Both the position numbers and the translations under genes were made by a program. From Vibrio pomeroyi (GTDB lineage: Bacteria > Pseudomonadota > Gammaproteobacteria > Enterobacterales > Vibrionaceae): a stretch of DNA of 64,000 nt. The stretch covers positions 1,612,001 to 1,676,000 of the forward strand of contig CP090854.1 of the NCBI GenBank assembly GCA_041879425.1, in the 5' to 3' direction. Within the stretch, counting starts at the first letter, position 1; every line of letters begins with the position of its first letter. The notes under the pieces were generated by a model. The model was not told where the DNA came from. It did not search any database and worked only from the letters and a program-made list of their open reading frames with translations. Shown one piece after another: positions 17,901-25,673 of the stretch.

Positions 17901-17942
17901 GTTCTACTGTTTACAAAGTGGCTCTGACATAAGACAGATAAT

Positions 17943-17974
17943 AAAAAACCGATGCACATGCATCGGTTTTTTTG
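17943..17974 (+). terminator. Intrinsic terminator between convergent genes
   Basis: AAAAACCGATGCA pairs with TGCATCGGTTTTT around a very short loop, with T-run on both strands. It serves the GlcG-like gene and probably the convergent tcyP gene. Confidence 0.9.
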
Positions 17975-17998
17975 TTGGTCGAGATGTTCGATTCAGAA

Positions 17999-19372
17999 TT
18001 AAGCGTTTGCTTGTTCCAGATCTTGTTGCTTGTCTTTCTTACCTAATAGGCGACTTGTAATCGTACCGGCTGTCATTGCACCAGATACGTTAAGCGCCGT
18101 ACGAGCCATATCGATAAGTGGCTCGATAGAGATAAGCAGTGCTGCAATCGTTACAGGAAGGCCCATCGCTGGAAGTACGATAAGTGCTGCGAACGTTGCA
18201 CCGCCACCCACACCTGCGATACCGAAAGAGCTGACAGTGATAATTGCAATCAGAGACAGAATGAAGTTGATGTCCATTGGGTCGATACCAACCGTAGGTG
18301 CAACCATTACTGCTAGCATTGCAGGGTAGATACCCGCACAACCGTTTTGACCAATTGTCGCGCCGAAAGATGCAGATAGGTTAGCAATTGCTGGTGGCAC
18401 GTTTAGCTTCGTGATTTGAGCTTCAACGTTCAGTGGAATCGTTGCTGCAGAACTACGCGAAGTGAAAGCGAACGTTAGAACTGGCCAGATTTTTTGGAAG
18501 TACTCTTTCGGGTTTACGCCAACAAAAGAAACCAACACACCGTGAACAACGAACATTAGTAGAATTGCAACGTAAGACGCGACGATGAAACCTAGTAGGC
18601 TTAAGATGTCAGAAGCGCTTGATGTTGCAACTACTTTTGCCATTAATGCTGCGATGCCGTATGGCGTTAGTGCCATGATCATCTTAACTAAGCGCATCAC
18701 GATAGATTGAGCCGCTTCAACAAAGGTACGAATTGGAGATTCTAGCTCTTCTTTCTCTGCCATTACTTTACGTGCAGCAATACCCGTTAGCACACCAAAG
18801 ATAACAACCGCGATGATAGACGTTGAGCGAGCGCCCGTTAGGTCTGCAAATGGGTTGGTTGGAATGAAGCTAACCAGCATTTGTGGAATTGTTAGGTCAG
18901 AAACCGTACCAATGCGGCTTTCTAGTGTTGCGATACGTGCTGTTTCGCGAGCACCTTCTGTCAAACCTTCAGCAGATAGGCCGAATGCTTGAGTCACAAC
19001 AATACCGACAATCGCAGAAATCGCTGTGGTTGCTAGCAATACAGAGATTGTGATGCCAGAGATTTTGCCCAGTGAACCGCCTTTCTCAAGCTTCACTACC
19101 GCAGCAATCATTGAAACCAATACTAATGGCATGATCACCATTTTCAATAAGCCAACGTAACCACGACCAACAATGTTTACCCAGTCTAGCGTTTCTTTAA
19201 TAACAGGGTTGCCTTCACCAAATAGCAACTGAAGACCAAGGCCAAAAGCACTACCAAAAACTAAACCTAATAGAACTAAGCGCGATAACGTGTTTTCTTT
19301 TTTCTGCTGTCCGTAGAGAAAGAAGAGGATACCAGTGAATACCGCTAAGGCAGCGATAGCTGAAAATGACAT
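17999..19372 (-). CDS. tcyP: L-cystine sodium/proton symporter (TcyP/YdjN-like)
   Basis: A 457-residue inner-membrane transporter of the dicarboxylate/amino acid:cation symporter family, with about eight to nine hydrophobic segments and the re-entrant signatures FTSRSSAATIPLN and GATIGQNGCAGIYPAM. The pattern (YVGLLKMVIMPLVLVSMIAAVVKLE, GVGGGATFAALIVLPAMGLP) is that of TcyP, which imports L-cystine in E. coli and Bacillus. It stands alone. Substrate assignment is by close family resemblance and not proven here. Confidence 0.88.
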   Translation of the reverse strand: MSFSAIAALAVFTGILFFLYGQQKKENTLSRLVLLGLVFGSAFGLGLQLLFGEGNPVIKETLDWVNIVGRGYVGLLKMVIMPLVLVSMIAAVVKLEKGGSLGKISGITISVLLATTAISAIVGIVVTQAFGLSAEGLTEGARETARIATLESRIGTVSDLTIPQMLVSFIPTNPFADLTGARSTSIIAVVIFGVLTGIAARKVMAEKEELESPIRTFVEAAQSIVMRLVKMIMALTPYGIAALMAKVVATSSASDILSLLGFIVASYVAILLMFVVHGVLVSFVGVNPKEYFQKIWPVLTFAFTSRSSAATIPLNVEAQITKLNVPPAIANLSASFGATIGQNGCAGIYPAMLAVMVAPTVGIDPMDINFILSLIAIITVSSFGIAGVGGGATFAALIVLPAMGLPVTIAALLISIEPLIDMARTALNVSGAMTAGTITSRLLGKKDKQQDLEQANA

Positions 19373-19557
19373 TTGTTTTCCTTATGAATTTCTTTAAATC
19401 GATAGGGCGCTTAGATATATGGGCGCAAATACTGTTAGCTACAGTAGCGACCTGTAACAAAACGTAAAATAAAGAAAAGTAATTAAATAGAACGATAGGT
19501 AATATCCACTGAATAGAATGAGTGGATATCCAACATTGTGGTGAATAGATGAGCTTT

Positions 19558-20253
19558 TTAGCGATATTTTGCCAATAAATTAAGCATGTCGCTTGACGAG
19601 TAAATTTCGATATTTTGGAAATTATTTTCGAACAATCGGAACAACATGGCTTGTGCAATGTCTTTTGCCTGAATTGGACGAAGGTTTTTGAATTTGCCAA
19701 ACATAAATGGCGACAACAGAGGAAAGATGCTTTGAAGCAGTTTTTCATCGGCTCTTGGTTCTTCTCGTTCACCCACCAGTGGCCCGGGACGTGCAATGAA
19801 AAGTTGCTTAAAACCAATACGTTTTAAGTTCTGCTCCATCTGCCCTTTACACTTGAGGTAGTGCGAATAGGAATCAACGGACGCGCCGTAACTGGACACA
19901 ACCGCAACGCGTTGAACCCCTAGAAACTTCATCGATTGAGCCACATGGCTAACCAACTCTACATCGACTTTACGCAATGCTTCTTTTGAACCTGCCTTTT
20001 TCTTGGTGGTACCTAAACAGATAACCCCGAGATTGGGTGTGGCTTGGGTATCGTCCCAACTGGTGACTTGAAGATCACTGTGAATGAGCGTGTGGAGTTT
20101 GTCGGAATGAAACTGCGAATCTAGTGCTCTTCGGGATAAGGCATAAATATGATCAACCGCGGGTTCATCGATGAGTAGGCTCATCACATGACGACCAATT
20201 AGCCCAGTAGCACCAGCCACTACGACCGATGTTTTGTCTCCAAAAATGCTCAT
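19558..20253 (-). CDS. NAD(P)-binding SDR-like oxidoreductase (atypical SDR)
   Basis: A 231-residue Rossmann-fold protein starting with the dinucleotide-binding motif SVVVAGATGLIGRHVMSLL. Then come GVICLGTTKKKAGSKEALRKVD and VAVVSSYGASVDSYSHYLKCKGQMEQ; the Ser and YLKxKG place the catalytic Tyr/Lys equivalents. It ends with RPGPLVGEREE and PIQAKDIAQAML. This is the pattern of short atypical SDRs related to HTATIP2/TIP30 and YbjT. Substrate unknown. A prepilin gene lies upstream on the same strand, separated by a terminator. Confidence 0.82.
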   Translation of the reverse strand: MSIFGDKTSVVVAGATGLIGRHVMSLLIDEPAVDHIYALSRRALDSQFHSDKLHTLIHSDLQVTSWDDTQATPNLGVICLGTTKKKAGSKEALRKVDVELVSHVAQSMKFLGVQRVAVVSSYGASVDSYSHYLKCKGQMEQNLKRIGFKQLFIARPGPLVGEREEPRADEKLLQSIFPLLSPFMFGKFKNLRPIQAKDIAQAMLFRLFENNFQNIEIYSSSDMLNLLAKYR

Positions 20254-20391
20254 AGATTTCTCTAACCTTTATGTAAACTACTGTTTTAATTTAAACCTTA
20301 TTAGGGAATGTAGACAATTTCATAGTCGTTAATGTGAAGGTAAGAGCAAATTTTTAGGAAATAATAGTCGAAAAAATACGTACAGTAGGCG

Positions 20392-20420
20392 GAAAAAAAA
20401 TAAGCCCACAGAGTGGGCAA
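20392..20420 (-). terminator. Intrinsic terminator after the prepilin gene
   Basis: On the minus strand GCCCAC and GTGGGC (20404-20418) form a six-pair stem with a three-base loop followed by TTATTTTTTTT, directly downstream of the prepilin gene. Confidence 0.85.
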
Positions 20421-20478
20421 AGAGTTGTCAAAATTGTCGGAGAGACTTACATATCCCGTAATGTTTTAGTTTGTTGTA

Positions 20479-20964
20479 CTAACATCCCTGATAGAACCTG
20501 TTTGTGATTAAGTTGCCCATATCTATAATATCGTTACCAACAATTGTGTATGAACGAGTAAATTGTACGAAGCATCGGTAGTCATTTAGCTCTCTCAAAG
20601 TACGTTCTGTTCCTGTATAAACAATCAGAGTCGGACTTTGAGGATTGCCATAGCTTAGGAGATGATAATCATCGGTATCCATAGCATTTTCTACATTATC
20701 TGAATCAAGTGCGATGGCTCCCCATCTAATCCAAATATCTTCGTCTGGTAGTTTTGCTAGCTTTTCTTTCTCTAAACCTTCGATAGTCGCTTTACCCATC
20801 ACTATTTCGTTGGTGGCATTGAAGGAGCCAATAAACCCATCGAGGATAGCTATCTTCGCATCAGAATTCAGGTTCATGAATCGTGGTGCTGCAGTTACAG
20901 CCACGATGCCTACAATAGCGATAACCGCAACCAACTCAATTAAAGTAAAGCCTCTGTTCTTCAT
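20479..20964 (-). CDS. Type IV prepilin-like / pseudopilin protein
   Basis: A 161-residue protein with a perfect class III signal: MKNRG then FTLIELVAVIAIVGIVAVTAAPRF, with cleavage by PilD expected between Gly and Phe and Glu at mature position 5. The C-terminal part has cysteines at about positions 139 and at the very end (FYQGC), possibly forming the D-region disulfide of type IV pilins. The start at 20964 has GAGGG five bases upstream; a longer frame adds four residues without a site. It is an orphan, with no other pilus gene next to it. It resembles MSHA-type minor pilins, but the machinery it joins cannot be told. Confidence 0.85.
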   Translation of the reverse strand: MKNRGFTLIELVAVIAIVGIVAVTAAPRFMNLNSDAKIAILDGFIGSFNATNEIVMGKATIEGLEKEKLAKLPDEDIWIRWGAIALDSDNVENAMDTDDYHLLSYGNPQSPTLIVYTGTERTLRELNDYRCFVQFTRSYTIVGNDIIDMGNLITNRFYQGC

Positions 20965-21197
20965 AAATACCCTCATTCATTAATGGGGCAATACTATCAA
21001 TAAAGTTGAATATGTAAATGAGGCGTGTATTTGTGTAAGTATATAAAATGTAAGAGATAATTTACATTGGTTGGCAACTGTACTATAGAGAGTCGATTTA
21101 CTTGTATAGCGCTTTTCTTATGTGCTAAATGTCCAACTAGTTGGACTTAAGTATTGTTCGGTGAAGTTTTGTTCAAAATGGTTTGGAAGCTATTTCA

Positions 21198-21248
21198 AAG
21201 CAAACATAACAAAGCCCGCTGGGCGACGGGCTTGTTATTTGCTTTGTT
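21198..21248 (-). terminator. Long hairpin downstream of the 29-aa ORF
   Basis: Reverse-complementary arms around 21198-21218 and 21228-21246 (AAGCAAA..ATAAC..AAGCCCG against CGGGCTTGTTATTTGCTT) form a stem of about 18 pairs with small bulges. It starts within ten bases of the 29-codon ORF stop on the minus strand and most likely ends that transcript. A T-run is only weak. Confidence 0.65.
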
Positions 21249-21253
21249 GCTTA

Positions 21254-21343
21254 CTAAGTAAAGGAGAGTGGGATTTTCCTTACCTTTTTGCTAGCTTTCT
21301 TACCGGATTTATTAGGTTTTCTTTTGCTTGAATTTGGAATCAT
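21254..21343 (-). CDS. 29-residue Lys/Arg-rich microprotein (predicted)
   Basis: An ATG at 21341-21343 is preceded by TAGGAGGTGCA, an ideal Shine-Dalgarno sequence at ideal distance, and opens a frame of 29 codons ending in TAG at 21254. The product begins MIPNSSKRKPNKSGKKA and has eleven Lys or Arg residues, so it is very basic (nucleic-acid or ribosome association is only a guess). A long hairpin follows at once. The combination of perfect ribosome site, compact frame and terminator makes translation likely even though no family is recognised. Confidence 0.6.
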   Translation of the reverse strand: MIPNSSKRKPNKSGKKASKKVRKIPLSFT

Positions 21344-21769
21344 TGCACCTCCTAAATCTTTTCTGAGCTTTTTTAACCAATTGCTTAGAGTAATGACTAT
21401 TTGCTTATGAAACCCAGGTATTTATGAAACGTAGTTACTTATGACACTTTATTACTTATGAAACGTATAACTTTGTTCTAACTTTTTGTTGCTTCAGTGT
21501 GGGTGTTCACTGTGTGAGTACTTATCAATGGAGAGATTAATAAGTACTTTTAATAAAGCATAAACGATGCCAAAACGTAAGTTGTTGATCTTTCGTCCTA
21601 GCAGGGATTTGGAATTGAACTCGTGTCCTTTTGATTCTCAATTTGAGAAAAAATGGTCAGGAACTGTTTAAATTAAGAACACTCTCTGCGGTTTCTGTCA
21701 CTTAGGCATAGATACAGCTTTGCTTAACACGTAAACTGAGTCGTAATTCACATAGACCAAGGACGTGCT
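21344..21769. other. Gene-free region with 17-bp repeats
   Basis: About 425 bases without a gene. It contains the presumed promoter of the 29-residue ORF (minus), the tandem repeats at 21406-21473, and the upstream region of the flavin reductase-like gene. A stretch at 21580-21680 shows nothing recognisable. Confidence 0.45.
21406..21473. repeat. Four degenerate 17-bp tandem repeats
   Basis: Units of 17 bases begin at 21406, 21423, 21440 and 21457, pattern TATGAAACGTAGTTACT with one to seven changes. They lie just upstream of the 29-residue ORF. The period equals that of the repeats at 6406-6473, but the consensus differs. Confidence 0.65.
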
Positions 21770-22381
21770 ATGAACCTCAAGCTTGATACTCTTGCTCCCA
21801 CTCAGATTTATCACCTGATGACACAAACCGTCGTTCCTCGCCCGATAGCGTGGGCATTGACGGAATCTTCTGACCAAGAGTACAACCTAGCGCCTTTCTC
21901 TTATTTCACGCCTGTTTCCAGCAATCCGCCGCTACTGATGTTATCGGTTGGGAAGAAGCCATCGGGCGAAATCAAAGACACCACTCGTAATGCCCTTGAA
22001 ACGGGTAAGTTGGTCATTCATATCGCGTCAGCAAGTTCTGCCGAGGTGATGACGGCGACAGCAGCCACGCTCGATCATGGTGAGTCTGAAGTAACCGCGA
22101 ATAATATTGAGTTGGTTGAGTTTGAAGGTTTTTCTTTACCTAGAGTGAAGGAGTGCGCTGTGGCTTTTGGTTGCACATTGTATGAGGTAAAAGAAGTCGG
22201 TGAAGTGCCACAAAGCCTTATCTTTGCTCAAGTTGAACAGGTGTATATCTCTGAAGGTGTGATCGATAAAGAGAGCGAACGCTTGAAGATTGACGCATGA
22301 GCACTTGATCCTTTATCTCGACTGGGCGGAGGCGAATACGCCACGCTGTCCAATGTGTTCTCTGTCGCTCGTCCTAAGTAA
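21770..22381 (+). pseudogene. Flavin reductase-like protein interrupted by an in-frame TGA
   Basis: The frame from 21770 gives a flavin reductase-like FMN-binding protein: VVPRPIAWALTES, YNLAPFSYFTPVSSNPPLLMLSVG, DTTRNALETGKLVIHIAS. At 22298-22300 a TGA stops it after 176 residues (ERLKIDA). The same frame continues without gap as ALDPLSRLGGGEYATL and ends at a TAA at 22379-22381, giving the usual family length of about 200. The conserved PLSRLGG-EYATL tail is thus cut off. A point mutation (for example from TCA or CGA), a sequence error, or rare read-through would explain it. The shortened protein still contains most of the FMN barrel and may be partly active. Family recognition is firm. Confidence 0.75.
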
Positions 22382-22451
22382 GCGTTAACTATTTAACTCC
22401 AGCGACTAAGATCGTTAAGCCCTGTTCCTCAATCAAAGTGCCACTAATTTT

Positions 22452-23480
22452 ATGCTAGATACAAAATACTCACAGTACATCCAACATCGCATTGACCAAA
22501 AAACTAAGCCGTTAGGCGCTCTTGGTTTACTGGAAAAGGTTGCTCATCAACTGGCTCTGATTCAAAGCCAAGGTAAAGAGTCTGCGGTTGAACATATCGA
22601 ATTGAACAAACCGAGCATCATCATTTTTGCAGGTGATCATGGTATCGCTGATGAAGGCGTGAGTATTGCCCCGAGTGCCGTGACACAACAGATGGTATTG
22701 AACTTCTTAAACGGCGGCGCGGCGATTAACTGTTTTTGCGCAGTGAGCAACATCGATATTACCGTGGTCGACACAGGAATATTGTTACCAATCGAATCTG
22801 AGAACCCAATGCTGATCTCCCAGCGTTTGGGTACACGAACCAATAACTTTGCCAATGAAGCCGCAATGAGTTTAGAAACGGTTGAACGTGGGATTGAACT
22901 GGGCTCAGAGCTTGTATCTAGAACCATTTCGGATGGCACGAATATCATCATGTTTGGTGAAATGGGCATAGGCAACACCAGCAGCGCATCAGCAATTTTA
23001 AGTGCATTAGCAAACCGCATTGCGGCAGAGTGTGTTGGTTTAGGTACAGGCATCAATAATGAACAACTAGCTCATAAAGTGGCTGTGGTTGAACAAGGTG
23101 TTGCTCGCTGCAAAGGACTCGATCCTAAATCGATTTTAGCTCAAGTCGGTGGTTACGAGATCGTGCAAATGGTGGGTGGTTTCCTCGGTGCTTACCACAA
23201 CAGCACACCAGTATTAGTCGATGGTTTTATCGTGTCAGTCGCTGCGTATGTCGCGACCTTAATTGAACCGAATTGCCGTGACTACATGATATTCGCGCAT
23301 CGCTCTGAAGAGTCAGGGCACAAAATCTTATTAGAGCTGCTCGACGCTGAACCGTTGCTCGACCTTGGCTTGAGATTAGGCGAGGGCACGGGCGCAGCTT
23401 TAGCTATGCCAATCATCCGAGCGGCAGCTGAGTTCTATAACAACATGGCGAGCTTCGAGAGCGCCGGAGTCACAGTTTAA
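22452..23480 (+). CDS. cobT: Nicotinate-nucleotide--dimethylbenzimidazole phosphoribosyltransferase
   Basis: A 342-residue enzyme that activates the lower ligand (dimethylbenzimidazole) of cobalamin using nicotinate mononucleotide. Signatures: [67 protein letters not shown], and [15 protein letters not shown], where the Glu is the catalytic base known for Salmonella CobT. Length is close to the usual (about 350). It is first in a cobT-cobS-cobU-cobC operon, its stop overlapping the cobS start by one base. No cobalamin riboswitch could be found in the 70-base leader. Confidence 0.95.
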   Translation: MLDTKYSQYIQHRIDQKTKPLGALGLLEKVAHQLALIQSQGKESAVEHIELNKPSIIIFAGDHGIADEGVSIAPSAVTQQMVLNFLNGGAAINCFCAVSNIDITVVDTGILLPIESENPMLISQRLGTRTNNFANEAAMSLETVERGIELGSELVSRTISDGTNIIMFGEMGIGNTSSASAILSALANRIAAECVGLGTGINNEQLAHKVAVVEQGVARCKGLDPKSILAQVGGYEIVQMVGGFLGAYHNSTPVLVDGFIVSVAAYVATLIEPNCRDYMIFAHRSEESGHKILLELLDAEPLLDLGLRLGEGTGAALAMPIIRAAAEFYNNMASFESAGVTV

Positions 23481-24286
23481 TGAGTGATTTTCCGGACAGA
23501 TCTTGGAAAGATCGCGCTGCTTATCAATGGCAACTGTTTTCGTTGGCTATGGGCTTCTTTTCTCGTTTGCCGATGCCGAAGAATACGCCCTATTCAGAAG
23601 AGCGTATGAACCGCTCTGGTCGTTATTTCTCAACAGTCGGTTTGTTGCTTGGCGCCTTGTGTGGTGGTTTGTTCCTGTTGCTTGATACTGTGTTGCCGAG
23701 CTCGATTGCCATCTTTTTGATGATGAGTTTTAGCTTAATGCTCACTGGTGCTTTCCATGAAGACGGCTTAACCGATATGGCGGATGGCATCGGTGGCGGC
23801 ATGACACTGGAACGTCGTTTGACCATCATGAAGGACAGTCGCATAGGAACATACGGTGCTTCTGCGCTGATCATGGCTTTGTTAGGTAAATGGGTTCTGC
23901 TCAATGAGCTCGTCAGCATGGCTGGATTGTTTATGGTCATCGTGACGAGTTACACCTTTAGCCGAGCGATCGCGGCATCCCTTATTTATGACATGCCTTA
24001 TGTCAGCGATTTAGACACGAGCAAGAGTAAGCCTTTAGCCAATAAACAAACCAAGAGCGAACTTGTCTTCCTTATGTTGGTTGGTCTGTTACCAGGTTTG
24101 TGGTTTGGGCTAGCGTTTACGTGTGTTCTCGCTGTGATTGCTTACCTGTTTAGAATGGGCTTCAAAAAGTGGTTAATTGCACGCATTGGTGGCTTTACTG
24201 GTGACTGTTTGGGTGCGGCTCAACAGTTGATGGAACTACTGATTTACGTTGTGTTCGTCGCTGCTTTCTACAACGGCTTTATGTAA
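23480..24286 (+). CDS. cobS: Adenosylcobinamide-GDP ribazoletransferase (cobalamin synthase)
   Basis: A 268-residue inner-membrane protein with about six hydrophobic segments and the CobS signature AFHEDGLTDMADGIGGG (acidic residues bind Mg) near residue 92, followed by RLTIMKDSRIGTYGASAL. It joins adenosylcobinamide-GDP to alpha-ribazole (phosphate), the last assembly step. The C-terminal RIGGFTGDCLGAAQQLMEL is also typical. Its ATG shares a base with the cobT stop, so translation is coupled; cobU starts 24 bases after its stop. Confidence 0.95.
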   Translation: MSDFPDRSWKDRAAYQWQLFSLAMGFFSRLPMPKNTPYSEERMNRSGRYFSTVGLLLGALCGGLFLLLDTVLPSSIAIFLMMSFSLMLTGAFHEDGLTDMADGIGGGMTLERRLTIMKDSRIGTYGASALIMALLGKWVLLNELVSMAGLFMVIVTSYTFSRAIAASLIYDMPYVSDLDTSKSKPLANKQTKSELVFLMLVGLLPGLWFGLAFTCVLAVIAYLFRMGFKKWLIARIGGFTGDCLGAAQQLMELLIYVVFVAAFYNGFM

Positions 24287-24310
24287 CGCATTCAGGATTA
24301 GAGGCAACAC

Positions 24311-24904
24311 ATGACAACGAATAATCAAGCATATCAGAGTCATCGCCATCTTGTTTTAGGCGGCGCGCGCTCGGGTAAGTCGAGTTTTGCAGAACAACAA
24401 GCATTATGTGCACTTGAAGCATGTTCAAATGGGCGTATGCATTACATAGCCACTGCCACCTATTTAGACGATGAAATGCGAGAACGCATCGCTCATCATA
24501 AAGATCGTCGTGGTAAAGAGTGGACTGAGCATGAAGTGCCCGTTGAATTAGCCGCGAAACTGCAGTCGTTTAATCAAGACGATGTTGTACTGATCGATTG
24601 CCTCACACTCTGGTTAAACAACATCATCTTTGAACTGGGTGATGAAGCAAACAATGAGCAAGTCGAAGCTGTAGTCGAAGCCTTGGTTAGAAGCGTGGAG
24701 CAAAGCTCAGCACAGATCATCATGGTGTCTAACGAAGTGGGTTTAGGCGTTGTTCCTCTGGGTAAAGTGTCGCGCTTGTTTGTCGACAATGCAGGGCGAA
24801 TGAACCAAGCGCTCGCTCGCGTTGTCGAACGAGTTACGCTGGTCGCCGCAGGATTACCACTAAACTTAAAACCCTCAAATCATTCGTTTGATGCTCAAGG
24901 CTAG
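24311..24904 (+). CDS. cobU: Adenosylcobinamide kinase / guanylyltransferase
   Basis: A 197-residue bifunctional enzyme that phosphorylates adenosylcobinamide and attaches GMP. It has the P-loop GGARSGKSSFAEQQ, then YIATATYLDDEMRERIAHHKDRR whose His is the guanylylated residue by family knowledge, DDVVLIDCLTLWLNN, and NEVGLGVVP. The N-terminus is about 15 residues longer than in Salmonella CobU. A GAGG site precedes the start. It is third in the cob operon, which lacks the corrin-ring genes, so the cell probably salvages cobinamide. Confidence 0.95.
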   Translation: MTTNNQAYQSHRHLVLGGARSGKSSFAEQQALCALEACSNGRMHYIATATYLDDEMRERIAHHKDRRGKEWTEHEVPVELAAKLQSFNQDDVVLIDCLTLWLNNIIFELGDEANNEQVEAVVEALVRSVEQSSAQIIMVSNEVGLGVVPLGKVSRLFVDNAGRMNQALARVVERVTLVAAGLPLNLKPSNHSFDAQG

Positions 24905-24913
24905 GTCATATAC

Positions 24914-25531
24914 ATGGTCAATGGAACAACCAAAAATATCTATTTGCTAAGACACGGCAAGGTGGAAGGGAAGGCGGCGCTGAATGGTGTATCTGATGTG
25001 TTGGTGAGCCCTGAACTTCAACAGCAAATATGTGAAGCCTTGGTAGAGCACAATGTGGCTTTTGATGGTGTGGTTACCTCGCCATTAAGACGCTGCAGCG
25101 TCCTAGCAACCCTATATTCAGAGCGCGTGTCGGTACCTTTATCAGTTGCGCCTGAATTTCAAGAAATGAACTTTGGTGAAGTGGACGGCATCGCATTTGA
25201 TGAGCTTGAAGATAAGTGGGCGATGCTAGACACCTTTTGGCAAGACCCTGCAAATCATCAACTGACTGGTGCAGAAAGTTTACAGAGCTTCCACGACAGA
25301 GTAACTCAAGCTTGGTCGCAACTTTTGAATAACCCAAGTGACAATCTATTACTGGTTACTCATGGTGGCGTAATTCGAATGTTATTGGCGCACTGCCTTG
25401 ATATTGATTGGAAAAGCCCGAGCTTGTACTCGAAGTTATCGATAGAGAATGCATCCATAACCCATATTCAAGTCACTCAGTTTGCACAGAGCTTTATCAG
25501 CGTCAAAGCGATAGGGCTGCCTGTTCTCTGA
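24914..25531 (+). CDS. cobC: Alpha-ribazole phosphatase (histidine phosphatase)
   Basis: A 205-residue enzyme of the histidine phosphatase superfamily. LLRHGKVEG carries the phospho-accepting His, TSPLRRCSVLA the second Arg, EMNFGEVDG the acid, and LLVTHGGVIRML the second His. In cobalamin synthesis it removes the 5' phosphate of alpha-ribazole (or of adenosylcobalamin phosphate). It ends the operon cobT-cobS-cobU-cobC, ten bases after cobU. General phosphoglycerate mutase-like enzymes look similar, but position makes CobC the best reading. Confidence 0.88.
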   Translation: MVNGTTKNIYLLRHGKVEGKAALNGVSDVLVSPELQQQICEALVEHNVAFDGVVTSPLRRCSVLATLYSERVSVPLSVAPEFQEMNFGEVDGIAFDELEDKWAMLDTFWQDPANHQLTGAESLQSFHDRVTQAWSQLLNNPSDNLLLVTHGGVIRMLLAHCLDIDWKSPSLYSKLSIENASITHIQVTQFAQSFISVKAIGLPVL

Positions 25532-25673
25532 GTGTTCAAAAACACAGTTATAAGATTAACATTCAATTAGAACTGTAAGCAGAAAAAGTATTAAAAGTAT
25601 TTAGAAGTATAAAGCGGTGTCGATAACCGCTGTGCCAGATTGGCATTACTACCTACGTGAAAGGAATTTAGTC

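Noticed and set aside
22298..22300. Selenocysteine at the TGA of the flavin reductase-like gene
   Set aside because: No SECIS-like hairpin was seen after the codon, and the family is not known to use selenocysteine.
22382..22451. Cobalamin riboswitch upstream of cobT or btuC
   Set aside because: The leader is too short for cobT, and no B12-box-like element was seen before btuC (28867-28910).
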